Shown: piece by piece, positions 9,406-20,345 of the stretch
How the letters are laid out: each line of letters begins with the position of its first letter
Numbering within the stretch: position 1 is the stretch's first letter
NCBI RefSeq assembly: GCF_003171515.1
Contig: NC_089394.1
Location: forward strand, 2,418,001-2,482,000
Reading direction: 5' to 3'
Source: Pyrenophora tritici-repentis
Taxonomy: Eukaryota; Ascomycota; Dothideomycetes; Pleosporales; Pleosporaceae
Length of the DNA: 64,000 bases
The notes under the pieces: generated by a model
What the model saw: the letters and a program-made list of their open reading frames with translations, nothing else
Told to the model about the DNA's origin: nothing
The model's database searches: none
Translations under genes and position numbers: made by a program

Positions 9406-9611
9406 TGTTGGGAATCGAACCTGCGGTAGATAAGGCAGCTGGTTGCTGCATGCACGAGCTTGGATTACACGGCTGACTAAGCCGTGTGGTCCGAGCTCTA
9501 GCTGCTGCCTTACTGCCGACCTCCCTCCACCTCCATAGAACAACAAGAACAATCACAATCATTTCAACTCGTTGCAACGAAGGTGATTCCGATACCTTAG
9601 CCGTATCAACA
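9406..9611 (+). repeat. 5' LTR of Copia-B
   Basis: This 206-bp repeat is identical to 14906-15111. It contains a strong 19-bp stem (9456-9474 with 9480-9498, loop gacta) nested in an outer stem TAAGGCAGC/GCTGCCTTA (9431-9439 with 9504-9512). Confidence 0.97.
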
Positions 9612-9687
9612 CTGATCAGTGGTTGCTACACCACAGATCGGCTAGATATCTGACAAGGAGACCCATCAGCTCTTTTGCTGTGTAGTC

Positions 9688-12600
9688 TTGGCCAAGAAGC
9701 GACTCCTCCTACCTCACAGTAGCAAGGAGTGCGAAGTACAGCACCGCCCGCAGAGACTACCTATCAAGGTAGCGCTTTCGCCGACAGTTCTGAAGGAGAT
9801 CTTGAACGAAAAGATCTGCGTCAACCACGCACAAAAACAACTGACAACGCCTGCAACTAACAGCAAACAATCGACTGACTTCAGCACCATGGCACCATAC
9901 AAGAGCGTCAAGTACCGATCGTGGTACTCCGAGATGCACAAGAGTGAGTATGTCAACGCGGAACTCGACCCGACCGACACAGTCATAAACACCGACAAAC
10001 TGAACACTGTCGTCCTCGATTGGGTCGTCCAAGTTGAAGACGATGGACAGTTCGACCTCTTCATCCTCCAGGAGTTCCAAAAGTCCTTCGAGGATTGGAC
10101 TCAAGATATCATAAGTGCGGTCGACGTGCGGCTCCGGAAAGCAGTCAAGGAATTGCTCCGACACCGAGGGATTTACATCCAGATCAACAGTCGTGACACA
10201 GTAATAACGCAACTGTACAACCTCCTCCATCTCTCGTCGTGCCCGATATGGCCTGACGACGAGCTTGAGCTTATGCGACTCGTCGACGGTTTCAAGTGTC
10301 GACAGCTCACAAACAGCAACTACAGTTACCCTAACCCTCCGCAGCCACCAACAGGATACCCACAAGCACAGTACTCACCGTCGCCAGCTCAACTCAACGT
10401 GACAGCACTCACAAACCTCGCGAAGCTGTACAATAACAACGATAAGTTCAGTGGTGACAAGTATGACGTGCTCAGTCACAAACTGGTCATCTTTCGAGAG
10501 CTTTGCGCCAAAGTCGGCATTCAACCTGGCCAAACTGACCGCTACAAGCTAGCCATCTCCACTATGCTTACTGGCAAAGCGTCAACTTACTACTACCAAT
10601 CTATCGCTCCACTTGACCTTGGATACGAAGACATCATCGCGAAACTGGGCGCCTACTTCCACACTACCGAGAACTACCAGTTGTTCTTGAACGAATGGCG
10701 CACCATTATGCTAAAGGACGTCATCGCAAGTAATCCTGACAAGACAATTGCGCAATGCCTTGACTTGCTCATCGACAAGCTCCACAAGCTGTACCAAGCG
10801 ATGGCTCAGCAGAATGGACTCAGCGAGTCAAGCCTCACCGGACAACTTGTGTCAGCATGCCAGGGTGTCGAAGCCTGCAGCGCAGTCCTGATCCGACCTG
10901 CGTCGACCTTTGAAGCAGTCGCTTCAGAGCTCCGCAACGCCGTCGGTAACTGGCAACGCTGTCACCCGCATGCTCGAACGCAGTTCAACTATGACAATGA
11001 ACAGACAGACGATGACATCTTCTACACAAACCGACGATACAACCGAAACGACGAACCTCGCGACAGACCCCGAGGCTATGGCACCGGTCGCTTCAACCGC
11101 GGACCGACGCTGTCACGACCGCGATACCCTCCCCGCCGCTCGCACGATAAAAAGTGCTATGTGTGCGGCAAACAAGGATGCTGGTCAACGCGACATTCAC
11201 ACGAGGAGCGCAATGAGTCGCACCAACGCTTCAAGACTTATGTCCAAAACCACGATCTCGATGACGACTACGACGTGTTCCTCGCCGGATTCGAAGGCAT
11301 CGAGCTTCATGACGAGGCAGAGGACGACGACGGCAACCGCGTTGATGACCTCGATGCGTACTTCCAACATGAACAATTCAACACCGCTGCTTGCGGAACC
11401 ATCGACGGGCAAGCGCTCACCATCAACCTCAACGACGCCGCGGCGACCCACGCGATCACTGGGATCGACCCATACGCGTCGGAGACTGCAAAGGAGGCAC
11501 CCCACATGTTCACCTTCGATCACCGATATGGTGCTCACTGTTTCCAAGGCATCATGCCCGACACCGGCGCGGCCGGAGTCTCCACTGCAGGAAAGACCCA
11601 GGTCATGGCACTGCAACGCCTCCAGCCATCGGCCACGATCAATGAGTCCACGGCAGGTCGCCACCGAATTCGATTTGGAGATAACCCAGAGTGTCTCTCA
11701 CTTGGCGAGGTGAAGGTCAAAACCCCGCTCGGCGTTATACTTTTTGCGGTGATGCCGACCAACACGCCTTTCTTGCTGTGCCTTGCAGACATGGACCGCC
11801 ACGGGATCTACCTCAACAATGTTGACAACGTGCTTGTACACGAGTCACGGGAGTACCCCATTGTGCGCAAATGGGGACACCCATGGCTCCTGCTCGACGA
11901 CCAAGAGACCGCGACGCACTACCTCACCGAGGTAGAGCTTGCGCAACTCCATCGGCGCTTTGGTCATCCAGCTGCGGGACGACTCTACAAGGTCCTCGCG
12001 AGAGCAGGTTATGACGAAGTCGATGCGGCGACCATCGAAAAGATCAACAAGTTCTGTCACCAATGTCAGATTACTGGCAAGGCGCCAGGACGATTTCGGT
12101 TTACCCTCCGCGACGATATCAACTTCAACTATCGACTTATCGTCGACGTGATGTACATTAATCAGAGGCCAGTACTTCATGCTATTGACGAAGCAACTGC
12201 CTTCCAAGCAGCGCGCTTTCTCACCGACATGAAAGCAAGCACAACATGGGACACACTCCGCGCCATGTGGATCGATATGTACGTTGGTCCGCCTGATGTC
12301 ATAGCCACCGACGCTGGCAAGAACTTTGCGAGCGAGGAGTTTGTCAACAATGCAAAGACAATGGCCATCGAGGTTGACGAGGTGCCTGTCGAGGCGCATA
12401 ACTCCATCGGCAAGGTGGAGCGGTACCATGCGGCCATCCGCCGTGCCTTCGAAGTCATCTCCGCCGACATAGACAGCGACACGTCATCTGAACACCTCCT
12501 CCAGATGGCTGTGAAAGCCGTCAACGACACTGCTGGTCCAGATGGCCTTGTGCCTACTCTCCTCGTCTTTGGCACCTACCCCCGCCTATCCAAGACATCG

Positions 12601-14724
12601 CCGCCATCACCATCCATCAGCGCGCGCGCGAAAGCGATAAAGAACGCGATGGCGGAGGTCCGCAAGATCAAAGCAAAACGCCAGGTGAACGACGCACTTG
12701 CGACACGCAACGGACCGAACGTCATTGAAACGCTTCAGCTCCCGATCCAGAGCAGCGTAAAGGTTTGGCGCGAGAACCGCGGTTGGACTGGTCCCCATAC
12801 CCTCATCGCCATGAACGACGACCTAACCGCCGCGATTGTCGACGTCGACGGCAGGCAGGCGACATTTCGAGTCACATCGGTGCAGCCATACCACCGCAAC
12901 AACTCCACCGTTATCCCGCGCGACGACGACGACAACGACAATTGCGGGGATGCGGACGATGACGAGTTTATCCCAGAGACAGAAGTTCCACCTCCACGAA
13001 AGCGCGGTCGCCCCAAAGGCTCCAAAAACAAGCCAAAACCAGCTCCCATCGAGACCAACGACGTCAACCTCACGCAACGCGAGGAGGACGACTTAGTGCT
13101 GTCCAGGAAGCTGCGTGCCACTGGCAAGATCACAACCCTAGGCGAACCATTCGAACTATCCACCAAGGCAGAGATTGACGCGCTGATCACTCGCGGAGTG
13201 TTCCGCTTCGAGGAGTATGACCCTCAGCGCCATGGTGGCATCCGCGTCTTTAAGTCACGGATTGTCAACGAGGTCAAAGGCAAAACTACCACTAAGCCGT
13301 ACGAGAAATCGCGCCTCGTTGTTCAGGGTTATGCCGATGATGGAAAACGGATTGTGCTCACACAAAGCCCGACGATCCAGCGCGCCAGTCAGCGCATTAT
13401 TATCGCGCTTGCACCCTCACTGCTTCAAATGGGCATGACGCTATGGCTTCGAGATATCACGCAGGCGTACACGCAAGCCGATGACCATCTCCAGCGCACG
13501 ATCATCGCGGATCTTCCCACGCAACTCCGCAATGTCTACCCCAAAGGCACCATCATGGTGGTCGTGAAGCCGCTGTACGGCATCGCCGAGGCAGGAGCGT
13601 ACTGGTGGTCAACCTACTTCAAACACCATACCACGACACTCGGGATGGAAACATCAACCTATGACCCGTGCCTCTTAATCACCAAGCCAACGGCGTTAGG
13701 CTTTGGTATTGTCGGCATGCAAACTGATGACACGCTCGGTCTGTCCGATGACGTGTTTGCCAATAAGGAGAGCAAGGAGCTGCGCTTCAGCGCCAAAGAG
13801 AAGCAGTTTCTTACTACTAACAACCCTATCGACTTTAACGGGTGCGTCGTTAGTCTCACAACAGACGGCGTGATCACACTACGCCAAAAGAAACAAGGTG
13901 AGAAACTGGAGATCGCAACTGACAAGAAGACGTACATTCAACAACGCGCACGTGGCGCTTACATCGCGACAATCTGTCAACCCGAAGCAAGCTTCGACCT
14001 CGCCGCTGCTGCGCAAGCGAGTGAGCCTACAAAAGAAGAAATATCCAAGTTAAACAAACGCATCGAATGGCAAAAGAAGAACCTCTGCCATGGGTTGACC
14101 TACGTACCTCTGGACATACGCAACCTCAAGCTGTTTACCCTAGTCGACGCGTCCTTTGCCAACAACAAGGATATGAGCTCCCAGATGGGATTCGTCATCG
14201 TACTCGGCAATGAAGTTACCTCAAGCGACACAAACTTCGGGATACGTGGCAACATCGTCCACTGGTCCTCAGTCAAATGCAAGCGGATCACCAGGAGCGT
14301 CCTCGCCTCCGAGATCTACGCGATGGCGCACGGCGTAGATATCGCAGTCGCGATCGGCGGCACCATTGATATGGTCATGGAACGACTCAACTTACCTAAG
14401 GTCCCCATCGTGGTATGCACCGACTCGCGATCGCTATACGATTGCCTTGTCAAGCTCGGCACCACCAAGGAGAAACGCCTTATGATTGACATCATGGCAA
14501 TGCGCGAAGCCTACGAGCGCAGCGAACTCATGGATATCAGATGGATCGACGGTCGCGACAACCCAGCAGACTCTATGACAAAGGCAGGTTGCAACGCCGC
14601 GATAGAGAATCTCATCAACTCTAACGAGCTCAACCTCCGAGTGCAAGGGTGGGTCAACCGTGATCGCAACACCAAGCCCACGACCGAGAGCACCGAGCTC
14701 AGCAACCTTGAAGGCACCAAGTAG
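9688..14724 (+). CDS. Copia-B Gag-Pol polyprotein
   Basis: A single 1678-residue frame; an alternative in-frame start is at 9889 (MAPYKSVKYRS), which fits a gag N-terminus better. The order is: gag; a knuckle-like CYVCGKQGCWSTRH near residue 490; protease (PDTGAAGVST); HHCC integrase motif (LHRRFGHP … FCHQCQ); integrase D, D, E (IVDVMYIN, IATDAGKNF, IGKVERYH); RT (KSRIVNEVKGK … LWLRDITQAYTQA), where the active-site box reads MQTDDT in place of YVDD; and RNase H (LVDASFAN, SEIYAMAHG, CTDSRSLYD, DGRDNPADSMTK). The frame is undisturbed, so it should be autonomous. The QTDD form of the RT box marks a distinct copia lineage rather than decay, since both aspartates remain. Confidence 0.93.
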   Translation: MAKKRLLLPHSSKECEVQHRPQRLPIKVALSPTVLKEILNEKICVNHAQKQLTTPATNSKQSTDFSTMAPYKSVKYRSWYSEMHKSEYVNAELDPTDTVINTDKLNTVVLDWVVQVEDDGQFDLFILQEFQKSFEDWTQDIISAVDVRLRKAVKELLRHRGIYIQINSRDTVITQLYNLLHLSSCPIWPDDELELMRLVDGFKCRQLTNSNYSYPNPPQPPTGYPQAQYSPSPAQLNVTALTNLAKLYNNNDKFSGDKYDVLSHKLVIFRELCAKVGIQPGQTDRYKLAISTMLTGKASTYYYQSIAPLDLGYEDIIAKLGAYFHTTENYQLFLNEWRTIMLKDVIASNPDKTIAQCLDLLIDKLHKLYQAMAQQNGLSESSLTGQLVSACQGVEACSAVLIRPASTFEAVASELRNAVGNWQRCHPHARTQFNYDNEQTDDDIFYTNRRYNRNDEPRDRPRGYGTGRFNRGPTLSRPRYPPRRSHDKKCYVCGKQGCWSTRHSHEERNESHQRFKTYVQNHDLDDDYDVFLAGFEGIELHDEAEDDDGNRVDDLDAYFQHEQFNTAACGTIDGQALTINLNDAAATHAITGIDPYASETAKEAPHMFTFDHRYGAHCFQGIMPDTGAAGVSTAGKTQVMALQRLQPSATINESTAGRHRIRFGDNPECLSLGEVKVKTPLGVILFAVMPTNTPFLLCLADMDRHGIYLNNVDNVLVHESREYPIVRKWGHPWLLLDDQETATHYLTEVELAQLHRRFGHPAAGRLYKVLARAGYDEVDAATIEKINKFCHQCQITGKAPGRFRFTLRDDINFNYRLIVDVMYINQRPVLHAIDEATAFQAARFLTDMKASTTWDTLRAMWIDMYVGPPDVIATDAGKNFASEEFVNNAKTMAIEVDEVPVEAHNSIGKVERYHAAIRRAFEVISADIDSDTSSEHLLQMAVKAVNDTAGPDGLVPTLLVFGTYPRLSKTSPPSPSISARAKAIKNAMAEVRKIKAKRQVNDALATRNGPNVIETLQLPIQSSVKVWRENRGWTGPHTLIAMNDDLTAAIVDVDGRQATFRVTSVQPYHRNNSTVIPRDDDDNDNCGDADDDEFIPETEVPPPRKRGRPKGSKNKPKPAPIETNDVNLTQREEDDLVLSRKLRATGKITTLGEPFELSTKAEIDALITRGVFRFEEYDPQRHGGIRVFKSRIVNEVKGKTTTKPYEKSRLVVQGYADDGKRIVLTQSPTIQRASQRIIIALAPSLLQMGMTLWLRDITQAYTQADDHLQRTIIADLPTQLRNVYPKGTIMVVVKPLYGIAEAGAYWWSTYFKHHTTTLGMETSTYDPCLLITKPTALGFGIVGMQTDDTLGLSDDVFANKESKELRFSAKEKQFLTTNNPIDFNGCVVSLTTDGVITLRQKKQGEKLEIATDKKTYIQQRARGAYIATICQPEASFDLAAAAQASEPTKEEISKLNKRIEWQKKNLCHGLTYVPLDIRNLKLFTLVDASFANNKDMSSQMGFVIVLGNEVTSSDTNFGIRGNIVHWSSVKCKRITRSVLASEIYAMAHGVDIAVAIGGTIDMVMERLNLPKVPIVVCTDSRSLYDCLVKLGTTKEKRLMIDIMAMREAYERSELMDIRWIDGRDNPADSMTKAGCNAAIENLINSNELNLRVQGWVNRDRNTKPTTESTELSNLEGTK

Positions 14725-14886
14725 TCAACGGGCACGTGTGCGCGATAACGAAGGACACAAGAGGAGGACATAAGGGCATACAGGAAGGCGTATAGCGCTA
14801 GCCGAGATAGGCAACTAGCTACATTTCGGCAGCAGGATATTATTACAGATTTGGAGGATTTGGGGACGGATCTGATCTCCCGGCAC

Positions 14887-14900
14887 AAAAAGAAAAGATA
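14887..14900 (+). other. Polypurine tract of Copia-B
   Basis: AAAAAGAAAAGATA lies just upstream of the 3' LTR (14906), where plus-strand DNA synthesis is primed in LTR retroelements. Confidence 0.6.
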
Positions 14901-14905
14901 GTCAG

Positions 14906-15111
14906 TGTTGGGAATCGAACCTGCGGTAGATAAGGCAGCTGGTTGCTGCATGCACGAGCTTGGATTACACGGCTGACTAAGCCGTGTGGTCCGAGCTCTA
15001 GCTGCTGCCTTACTGCCGACCTCCCTCCACCTCCATAGAACAACAAGAACAATCACAATCATTTCAACTCGTTGCAACGAAGGTGATTCCGATACCTTAG
15101 CCGTATCAACA
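14906..15111 (+). repeat. 3' LTR of Copia-B
   Basis: This is identical to 9406-9611, including the nested hairpin (14956-14998). It is followed by the target duplication ttggc at 15112-15116. Confidence 0.97.
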
Positions 15112-17041
15112 TTGGCTATTTAGACAAATCTTCCTTGTCCAGGTTTCTTCCCCTTTCTTTATTCCTTCCACTCAAATTGAAATCATGAAATACCTCCGGT
15201 ATGACTGAATACTCAAAAAACAAACGGAACCGTCAGATGGCCGTCTGTTCTGTTGCTCTGGCAAGCATAAACATTATATCTAATATTTATCGTGGTGTGC
15301 CTTTCGCTGAACTTTTTATCGTTCCCTGAAATTTGAGAAAAAGGAAAAAAATTGTAAAAATTCCCTGCAAAATACGTGGATGTGGCTTCTGGTCGCTTCT
15401 ACTAGGCCATACTTAGACTCGCCGATTCTTCCAACATCTTTAATCTCTTCTTCCTTACCATGTTTAAATTGCACAGGAGTCAATTCAAAAAAGCAGGAAT
15501 CAGGAGTGGCATGGCGACTCTTTTTCTCTGCTTTCAAAACTACTGAAAATGCACTTCACTATAGTTACCCCTATAGCTTTCTATTCCCCTTTTCATCGAA
15601 ATAAAAAGCATGTGGTTCTCTTTAATGACTGCTTCTGAAGTCCGTTTACAAGCCAGAAATGACGATACCTCTTCTCCGCTTCTCTAGCATATTTAAACTC
15701 GATGGTTCTATACCGGTATGCCTCTATCTCTCTTCCACTCTGTTATGGAACCTTAAACTAAAGAGATTGAATTCCAATGTATGTGGACTGTTCCCACATG
15801 TAATTGCATTTTATCTCAAAAAGTACCATAAAACCGACATGTTGCTGGACTTCCTCCTTATTATCTTTTACCAATCACAACCTCCTGCTCCCTCTGCTTT
15901 CAAACCCATGGATTGAAGTCAAAATATGACAGCGCTAGATATATCACTCTCGCTCTTCCACTCTTTCCTAAAACTCCAAACCAAAGATACTGAAGTCCGA
16001 TACTATGTGGGCAGTTTCCCCACATACTTGCAGCATTCCTGAATCAGTCACTTCCGCATTGAATGTCGGTGGACCACCTTCTTCCTGCTTCTTCTTACCT
16101 TCTATCCTTCTACTGAAACTCTTCTCTGTATTTTCCAAAACACACGAGCCGTGAGGACATGTCTTCTGCTCTCCTTTTTAAAAATATGCAAGTCAAAAAT
16201 AACATGTTCCGTACGTCTAGTAAAAACTTAAATACACCTATCTGTTCTATATGAACTTGTGAATCACCGAAAGAAGTATTTCAAAAGGCGGAGAAGCAGA
16301 TCGAATGGGGGGGGGGGGAACTTGTGCCAGCACTTCCACACTAAAAAAACCAATACAAACTGCATCATGCCGTCCCGTGTTCTCTTCCTCTTTTTCCTCC
16401 TATTGAAAATGCGATGCAATAAAAGCTCTAAATCCTAAACCATACTCTCCATGATCAGCGATCTTGTAGAAATGCCCATAACAACATCGTATGTCGCTGC
16501 TCTGCCTCCTCTCTCCCAACTTCAAAACTGTCAGTATCCCTCTGTGGATTCTCCGGAGAACCTCAAATCGATATATACTTTGTATGGCCTATAATCTAAA
16601 ACATCAACACCAATGACGCATGCCTTCCCGGCACCGAGTGTCATTCACATTTTTTTCCACGCGCGCTGTTTTCCTGCTCAAAGTAAATACGCTGCATGTA
16701 TATGTTCCGAGAATGGAACTTTGTGAAAGGGAAATAGCTTCTAAAAGCTTACAGAGAGCTATTGAATGTGCGGGTTTGGGAAGTTTTTGATGAAATATAC
16801 ATGCCTTGGCGCTATGTTTCTGAGGCTATGGGGGACGTCCGATCTTGGATCAGGGCCGAGCTGTAGCTGTAATTGTTTCTACTTTATTCTTCGTTTAGGA
16901 GCGAAAGTTCTTGGTCCCATGTGGGTGAGTACAATGGTACTCGAGAGCACAACGACTATGTTTTCGATTCACGAGAAAACTGAGTGTAAAACATGGCAAC
17001 ATGCCATTACCTCTATCTTTACAAACAAAAAATGCCACAAC
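15112..17041. other. Gene-free region with diverged repeated motifs
   Basis: No convincing gene is seen on either strand. The sequence is pyrimidine-rich on the plus strand and carries loose repeats. ATGTGGACTGTTCCCACAT (15781-15799) and ATGTGGGCAGTTTCCCCACAT (16004-16024) are similar stem-loops, each followed by a TTGCA. CTACTGAAAATGC / CTATTGAAAATGCG / CTACTGAAACTC follow pyrimidine tracts at about 15540, 16400 and 16110. A run of 12 G lies at 16307-16318. The region lies downstream of the sugar transporter and of Copia-B. It may be an old, decayed repeat. Confidence 0.5.
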
Positions 17042-18996
17042 TCACGCTCCCGTCATCTCCATCTTCACGGCAACCTCCTTCTCCTCTACATCCTCATCCT
17101 CTACGCCCCCAATCCCTAAGCCCCTCGCAATTCCTGCCAGCCTTCTCTTCTCCTCCTGCGCCGTCGTATCCCCAAACACGGCATCCATCTCCTCGAGACT
17201 CCTGCCTCTTGTCTCCGGCACAAGAAACCACGTAAACACCGCCGCGATAGCAGCAAATCCCGCAAAGAAAATATACGTTCCAAACCCGATCTTTTCCAGC
17301 ATATCCGGTGTAACCAAGCCGATGATAAAATTGCACATCCACGTCGATGAGGTAGTTAGGGACATTGCTTTTGAGCGGTTGCCGAGGTTGTAAATTTCAG
17401 ATGGCAGCACCCAGCCGATGGGCGCCCAGGAGTAGGAGAAGTTGACGTCGTAGATGTAGATGAAAGCTATGCCGGTCCAGCCCGCGGAGGGGTGAGAGCG
17501 CAGTGTGTCGCCGTAGGCGCCGATTATGCCGCCGACAATTAAAAGAGAGATGCAGGTTCCGACGGCGCCGCTGAGCAGAAGGGGGCGCCGACCGATCTTG
17601 TCGATCAGGAAGAGGGCGGGGAGCGTAGAGAGGGTGTTCACTAGATCGAGATATTAGCAGATACTCTGACACAGATACTTTTCCAAGGCTCTGAGTATGC
17701 TGATTGAGGTTTCTAATGCATGAAAAATCTCAGGTTTGGTTTTGGGTTATACCATTGAGGTTTTACATACCGATCCCGTAGACACCTGTTGCAAGCAACC
17801 CCGTCGTCTTTCCTGATAGACCCAATTGAGCAAAGATCGTCGGAGCATAGTAGATAATCGCATTGCATCCGATAAATTGTTGCATAAACATGGTAATACA
17901 GCCGATGGCAGTACGTTTAAATGATGGCCATGTCGAGAAGAGTGTACCGTAACCAGCAATGTAGAGCGAGGCACCATTCTTTCCAGGGAACTTTTCTGCG
18001 TTGTACGAGGCCTCAAACATGACCTCTGCTTTGATAGCGAGGTACTCCTTCTGAACCAGCTCGTCGTCTGGGCTGGTGCGGCGGACACGCGCCAGTGCTC
18101 GGATGCCGTCTTCTTCGTTGTCGCGCATGCAGTAGTACCGAGGTGATTCGGGAAAGAACAGCATACCAATGCCAAGGACAAGGCCAGGAAATATCTGTAG
18201 TGCAAAGGGAACGCGCCAGGAAGCGTCGCTTTGGCCGGTGCAGCCGTTCGGACCGATATCTTTGTATGGGTCGAAAGTTGGTTCGGACGGTTTACCTCCG
18301 GTGTAAGGGATGTCGGGCGCACAACGTGTACCTCCGATATATTGCGTACCAAATTCGAGCCAGTAGGAAACCAGGATACCGAGGGTGATGGAAAGTTGTT
18401 GTAGAACGACTAGAGTGCCTCTGATACCGGCGGTGGATACTTCGCTCATGTACATGGGCACGATCATCGTTAGCATACCAACTGAGAAACCTGCGATTGC
18501 TCGGCCTGTTGAATTCTGTAGTCAGTATGATACAACCCACGAAATTGTGAGAATAACATACCAGCAAAAGCCATGCTGATATTGACGGCTCCAGCTTGGA
18601 GTGCGGAGCCAATGGTGAAGATAACAACAGCTATCATAATGGATCCTTTGCGACCAAAACGATCGGCTACTGGGCCGTTGACTAGAGAGCCAAACCAAGC
18701 AGCCAGTAGCAACGTTGAAACGAACCAACCCTTGAAGGAGCTGTCTAGGTAGATCCTAGGGAAGGCGGCGGCAAATGACTCCATGGTCAGCACGCCTGAG
18801 ACTACTCCTTGATCATAACCGAAGAGGAAACCACCGAGTGATGCAAACTACACAATATTAGTCGAGAAAAATATGGCAAGAATTGAAGTTGACTTACAGC
18901 CGATAAACCGAGAAGATAAGGATTTTGACGCAGCTCTTTATAAACGCTCTTCTTCTCGCCAACCCCAAGGCCAGCAGCTTCTGTTACCGAAGCCAT
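17042..18996 (-). CDS. Sugar (hexose-type) transporter, MFS sugar porter family
   Basis: Four exons (18996-18898, 18847-18562, 18505-17771, 17640-17042) join to 572 residues. The introns are 50, 56 and 130 bp. The protein is a 12-TM major facilitator at the plasma membrane that carries hexose or a related sugar with protons. Sugar-porter signatures are present: ADRFGRKGS after TM2, GRAIAGFSVG in TM4, PESPRYY after TM6, IDKIGRRPLLL after TM8 and PETRGRSLEEMD after TM12. The start (MASVTEAAG) gives a usual short cytosolic N-terminus. The promoter is shared with the divergent kinase gene at 19482. The substrate cannot be told from sequence; disaccharide or quinate transporters of the same family are alternatives. 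Confidence 0.9.
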
Positions 18997-19481
18997 ATTC
19001 GCAAGGCCGTTACTCAAAGTACAAAAAATCCAATACTAGCCAGAGACGAGATGAAGATCAAGCAAGTTACGAGACGAACATGTCAAGCTTTATACGATTA
19101 TTCAGCCAAATACAACTGGAGAGATCATAAGTTATCTCGAGTCAGAAAAACTTCGGAGCGCTATCGGCCGACTCCACAACATTCCCCATACCTGCAACAT
19201 TAGCCTGGTTCCTGTGTGGGTTACAACAACTTTTCCCCGCATGATGTATGGCAGAGTTGCCTGATTCAGATAGTAGAACGGGGGTAGTTGAACATGACTT
19301 ATGCTCGGACCACTGTCGTCCGACCAACCCCACAATATCATTCTTGTTTCTACGTAAGGCTGCACGTAACGTGTGCGACGACATTTGTAGCCGTCCTGTG
19401 TTACTGCTCCTTTCCGTGCGGCTTGTATGCTTGTCGTGTCTTGTTCCATAGGAGCCCAATTCCATTGCCGTCCCGATATCA
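18997..19481. promoter_or_regulatory. Divergent intergenic promoter, sugar transporter / kinase
   Basis: 485 bp separate the two start codons, so both promoters must lie here. I see no clear TATA box or known operator. The kinase-side leader is weakly pyrimidine-rich. Confidence 0.5.
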
Positions 19482-20299
19482 TTGAAAATGGCCAACGACT
19501 CCGAAGTGGATACCATCCCGACAGCGATCCTTGATTTGGTCAGGCGCACGGAAAGGCTTCTCGTGCGCCAAGCATCTAACCCCAGTCAACGCATGCTCGT
19601 TGCGCTTGCAGGTGTGCCTGGTTCGGGAAAGTCTACAGTATCTGAAGCGCTCCTAGCCGAGCTCGCGAAACAAGGTGTACAAGATGTCGCTGCCGTGCCC
19701 ATGGTAAGAGCTATCCGTGTCTAGAGTGCCATGTTCGCTAAAAGATGTACCAGGATGGCTTTCATTACACTCGGGAAGTTTTATCGACTTTTGAAAATTC
19801 CGAACTGGCCTTTAAAAGACGTGGCGCTCCGTTCACGTTCGATGCCGAGGGATGCGTAAAGCTTGTGAAATTGCTTAAATCAACGCCTGTCACTGTGCGG
19901 GGTGAAGATGATTTGTGTATTGCTGCGCCTAGCTTTGATCATGCACTCAAGGATCCAGTGCAGGAGGGTGTCCGTATCTCTTCTCGTATCCGACTTGTGA
20001 TTATAGAAGGCAACTACACTCTTCTAAGACAGAGTCCGTGGGATCAAATTGCAGAGATCTGCGACGAAAGGTTGGTGACATGAACGCCCATTTCCATACA
20101 AGTGAACGCTAACACCGGCAGATGGTTTGTCGATGCGCCTCCGGAGAAGGTTCGTGTTCGCTTAGCGCAGCGTCACCTTGCTGCTGGGATCGAGACATCG
20201 ATGCCGGCTGCCATTGCGAGGGCCGAAGAGAATGACATCCCGAATGGCGAGTTGATACGGTCGATGCTCATGAAGCCGGACGTCATCATTCAAAATTGA
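19482..20299 (+). CDS. P-loop kinase of the uridine kinase / phosphoribulokinase-like family
   Basis: Three exons (19482-19703, 19754-20070, 20122-20299; introns 50 and 51 bp) give 238 residues. Walker A is GVPGSGKST (44-52). PMDGFHYTRE, restored by splicing at 19703/19754, matches the substrate-binding DGFH motif of uridine kinase-like proteins. IEGNYTLL is the Walker B-type strand, followed by DERWFVDAPPEKVRVRLAQRH. A second in-frame ATG (19488) is possible. Known relatives phosphorylate a sugar, nucleoside or pantothenate-like substrate (for example yeast Yfh7-type proteins). The actual substrate is unknown. The gene is divergent from the sugar transporter and next to a Zn2Cys6 regulator, which makes a sugar substrate plausible (inference). 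Confidence 0.83.
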
Positions 20300-20345
20300 A
20301 GTTGAATGCTATGTTCATAGCGAAGTAGACATCTGCCTTTTGACT

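Larger units (their letters stand above)
9406..15111 (+). mobile_element. Copia-B, complete Ty1/copia retrotransposon
   Basis: The element is 5706 bp with 206-bp LTRs (9406-9611 and 14906-15111) identical at every base I compared, starting TGTTG and ending CAACA. The 5-bp target duplication ttggc is present at 9401-9405 and 15112-15116. One intact polyprotein frame (9688-14724) and a purine tract before the 3' LTR (14887-14900) complete it. Identical LTRs indicate recent insertion. It landed beside hAT-B. Confidence 0.97.

Noticed and set aside
9411..9422. B-box-like GGAATCGAACC in the Copia-B LTR, suggesting a tRNA on the minus strand
   Set aside because: No A box or cloverleaf is found at the right distance. 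The match is short and the LTR hairpin explains the local pairing better.
10910..12575. Several long frames overlapping the Copia-B gag and integrase on both strands
   Set aside because: They shadow the polyprotein. Composition is Ser/Thr/Arg-rich with no motif.
16307..16318. Run of 12 G as a quadruplex or regulatory signal
   Set aside because: A single run in a gene-free region without further G tracts. Its length may also be unreliable.
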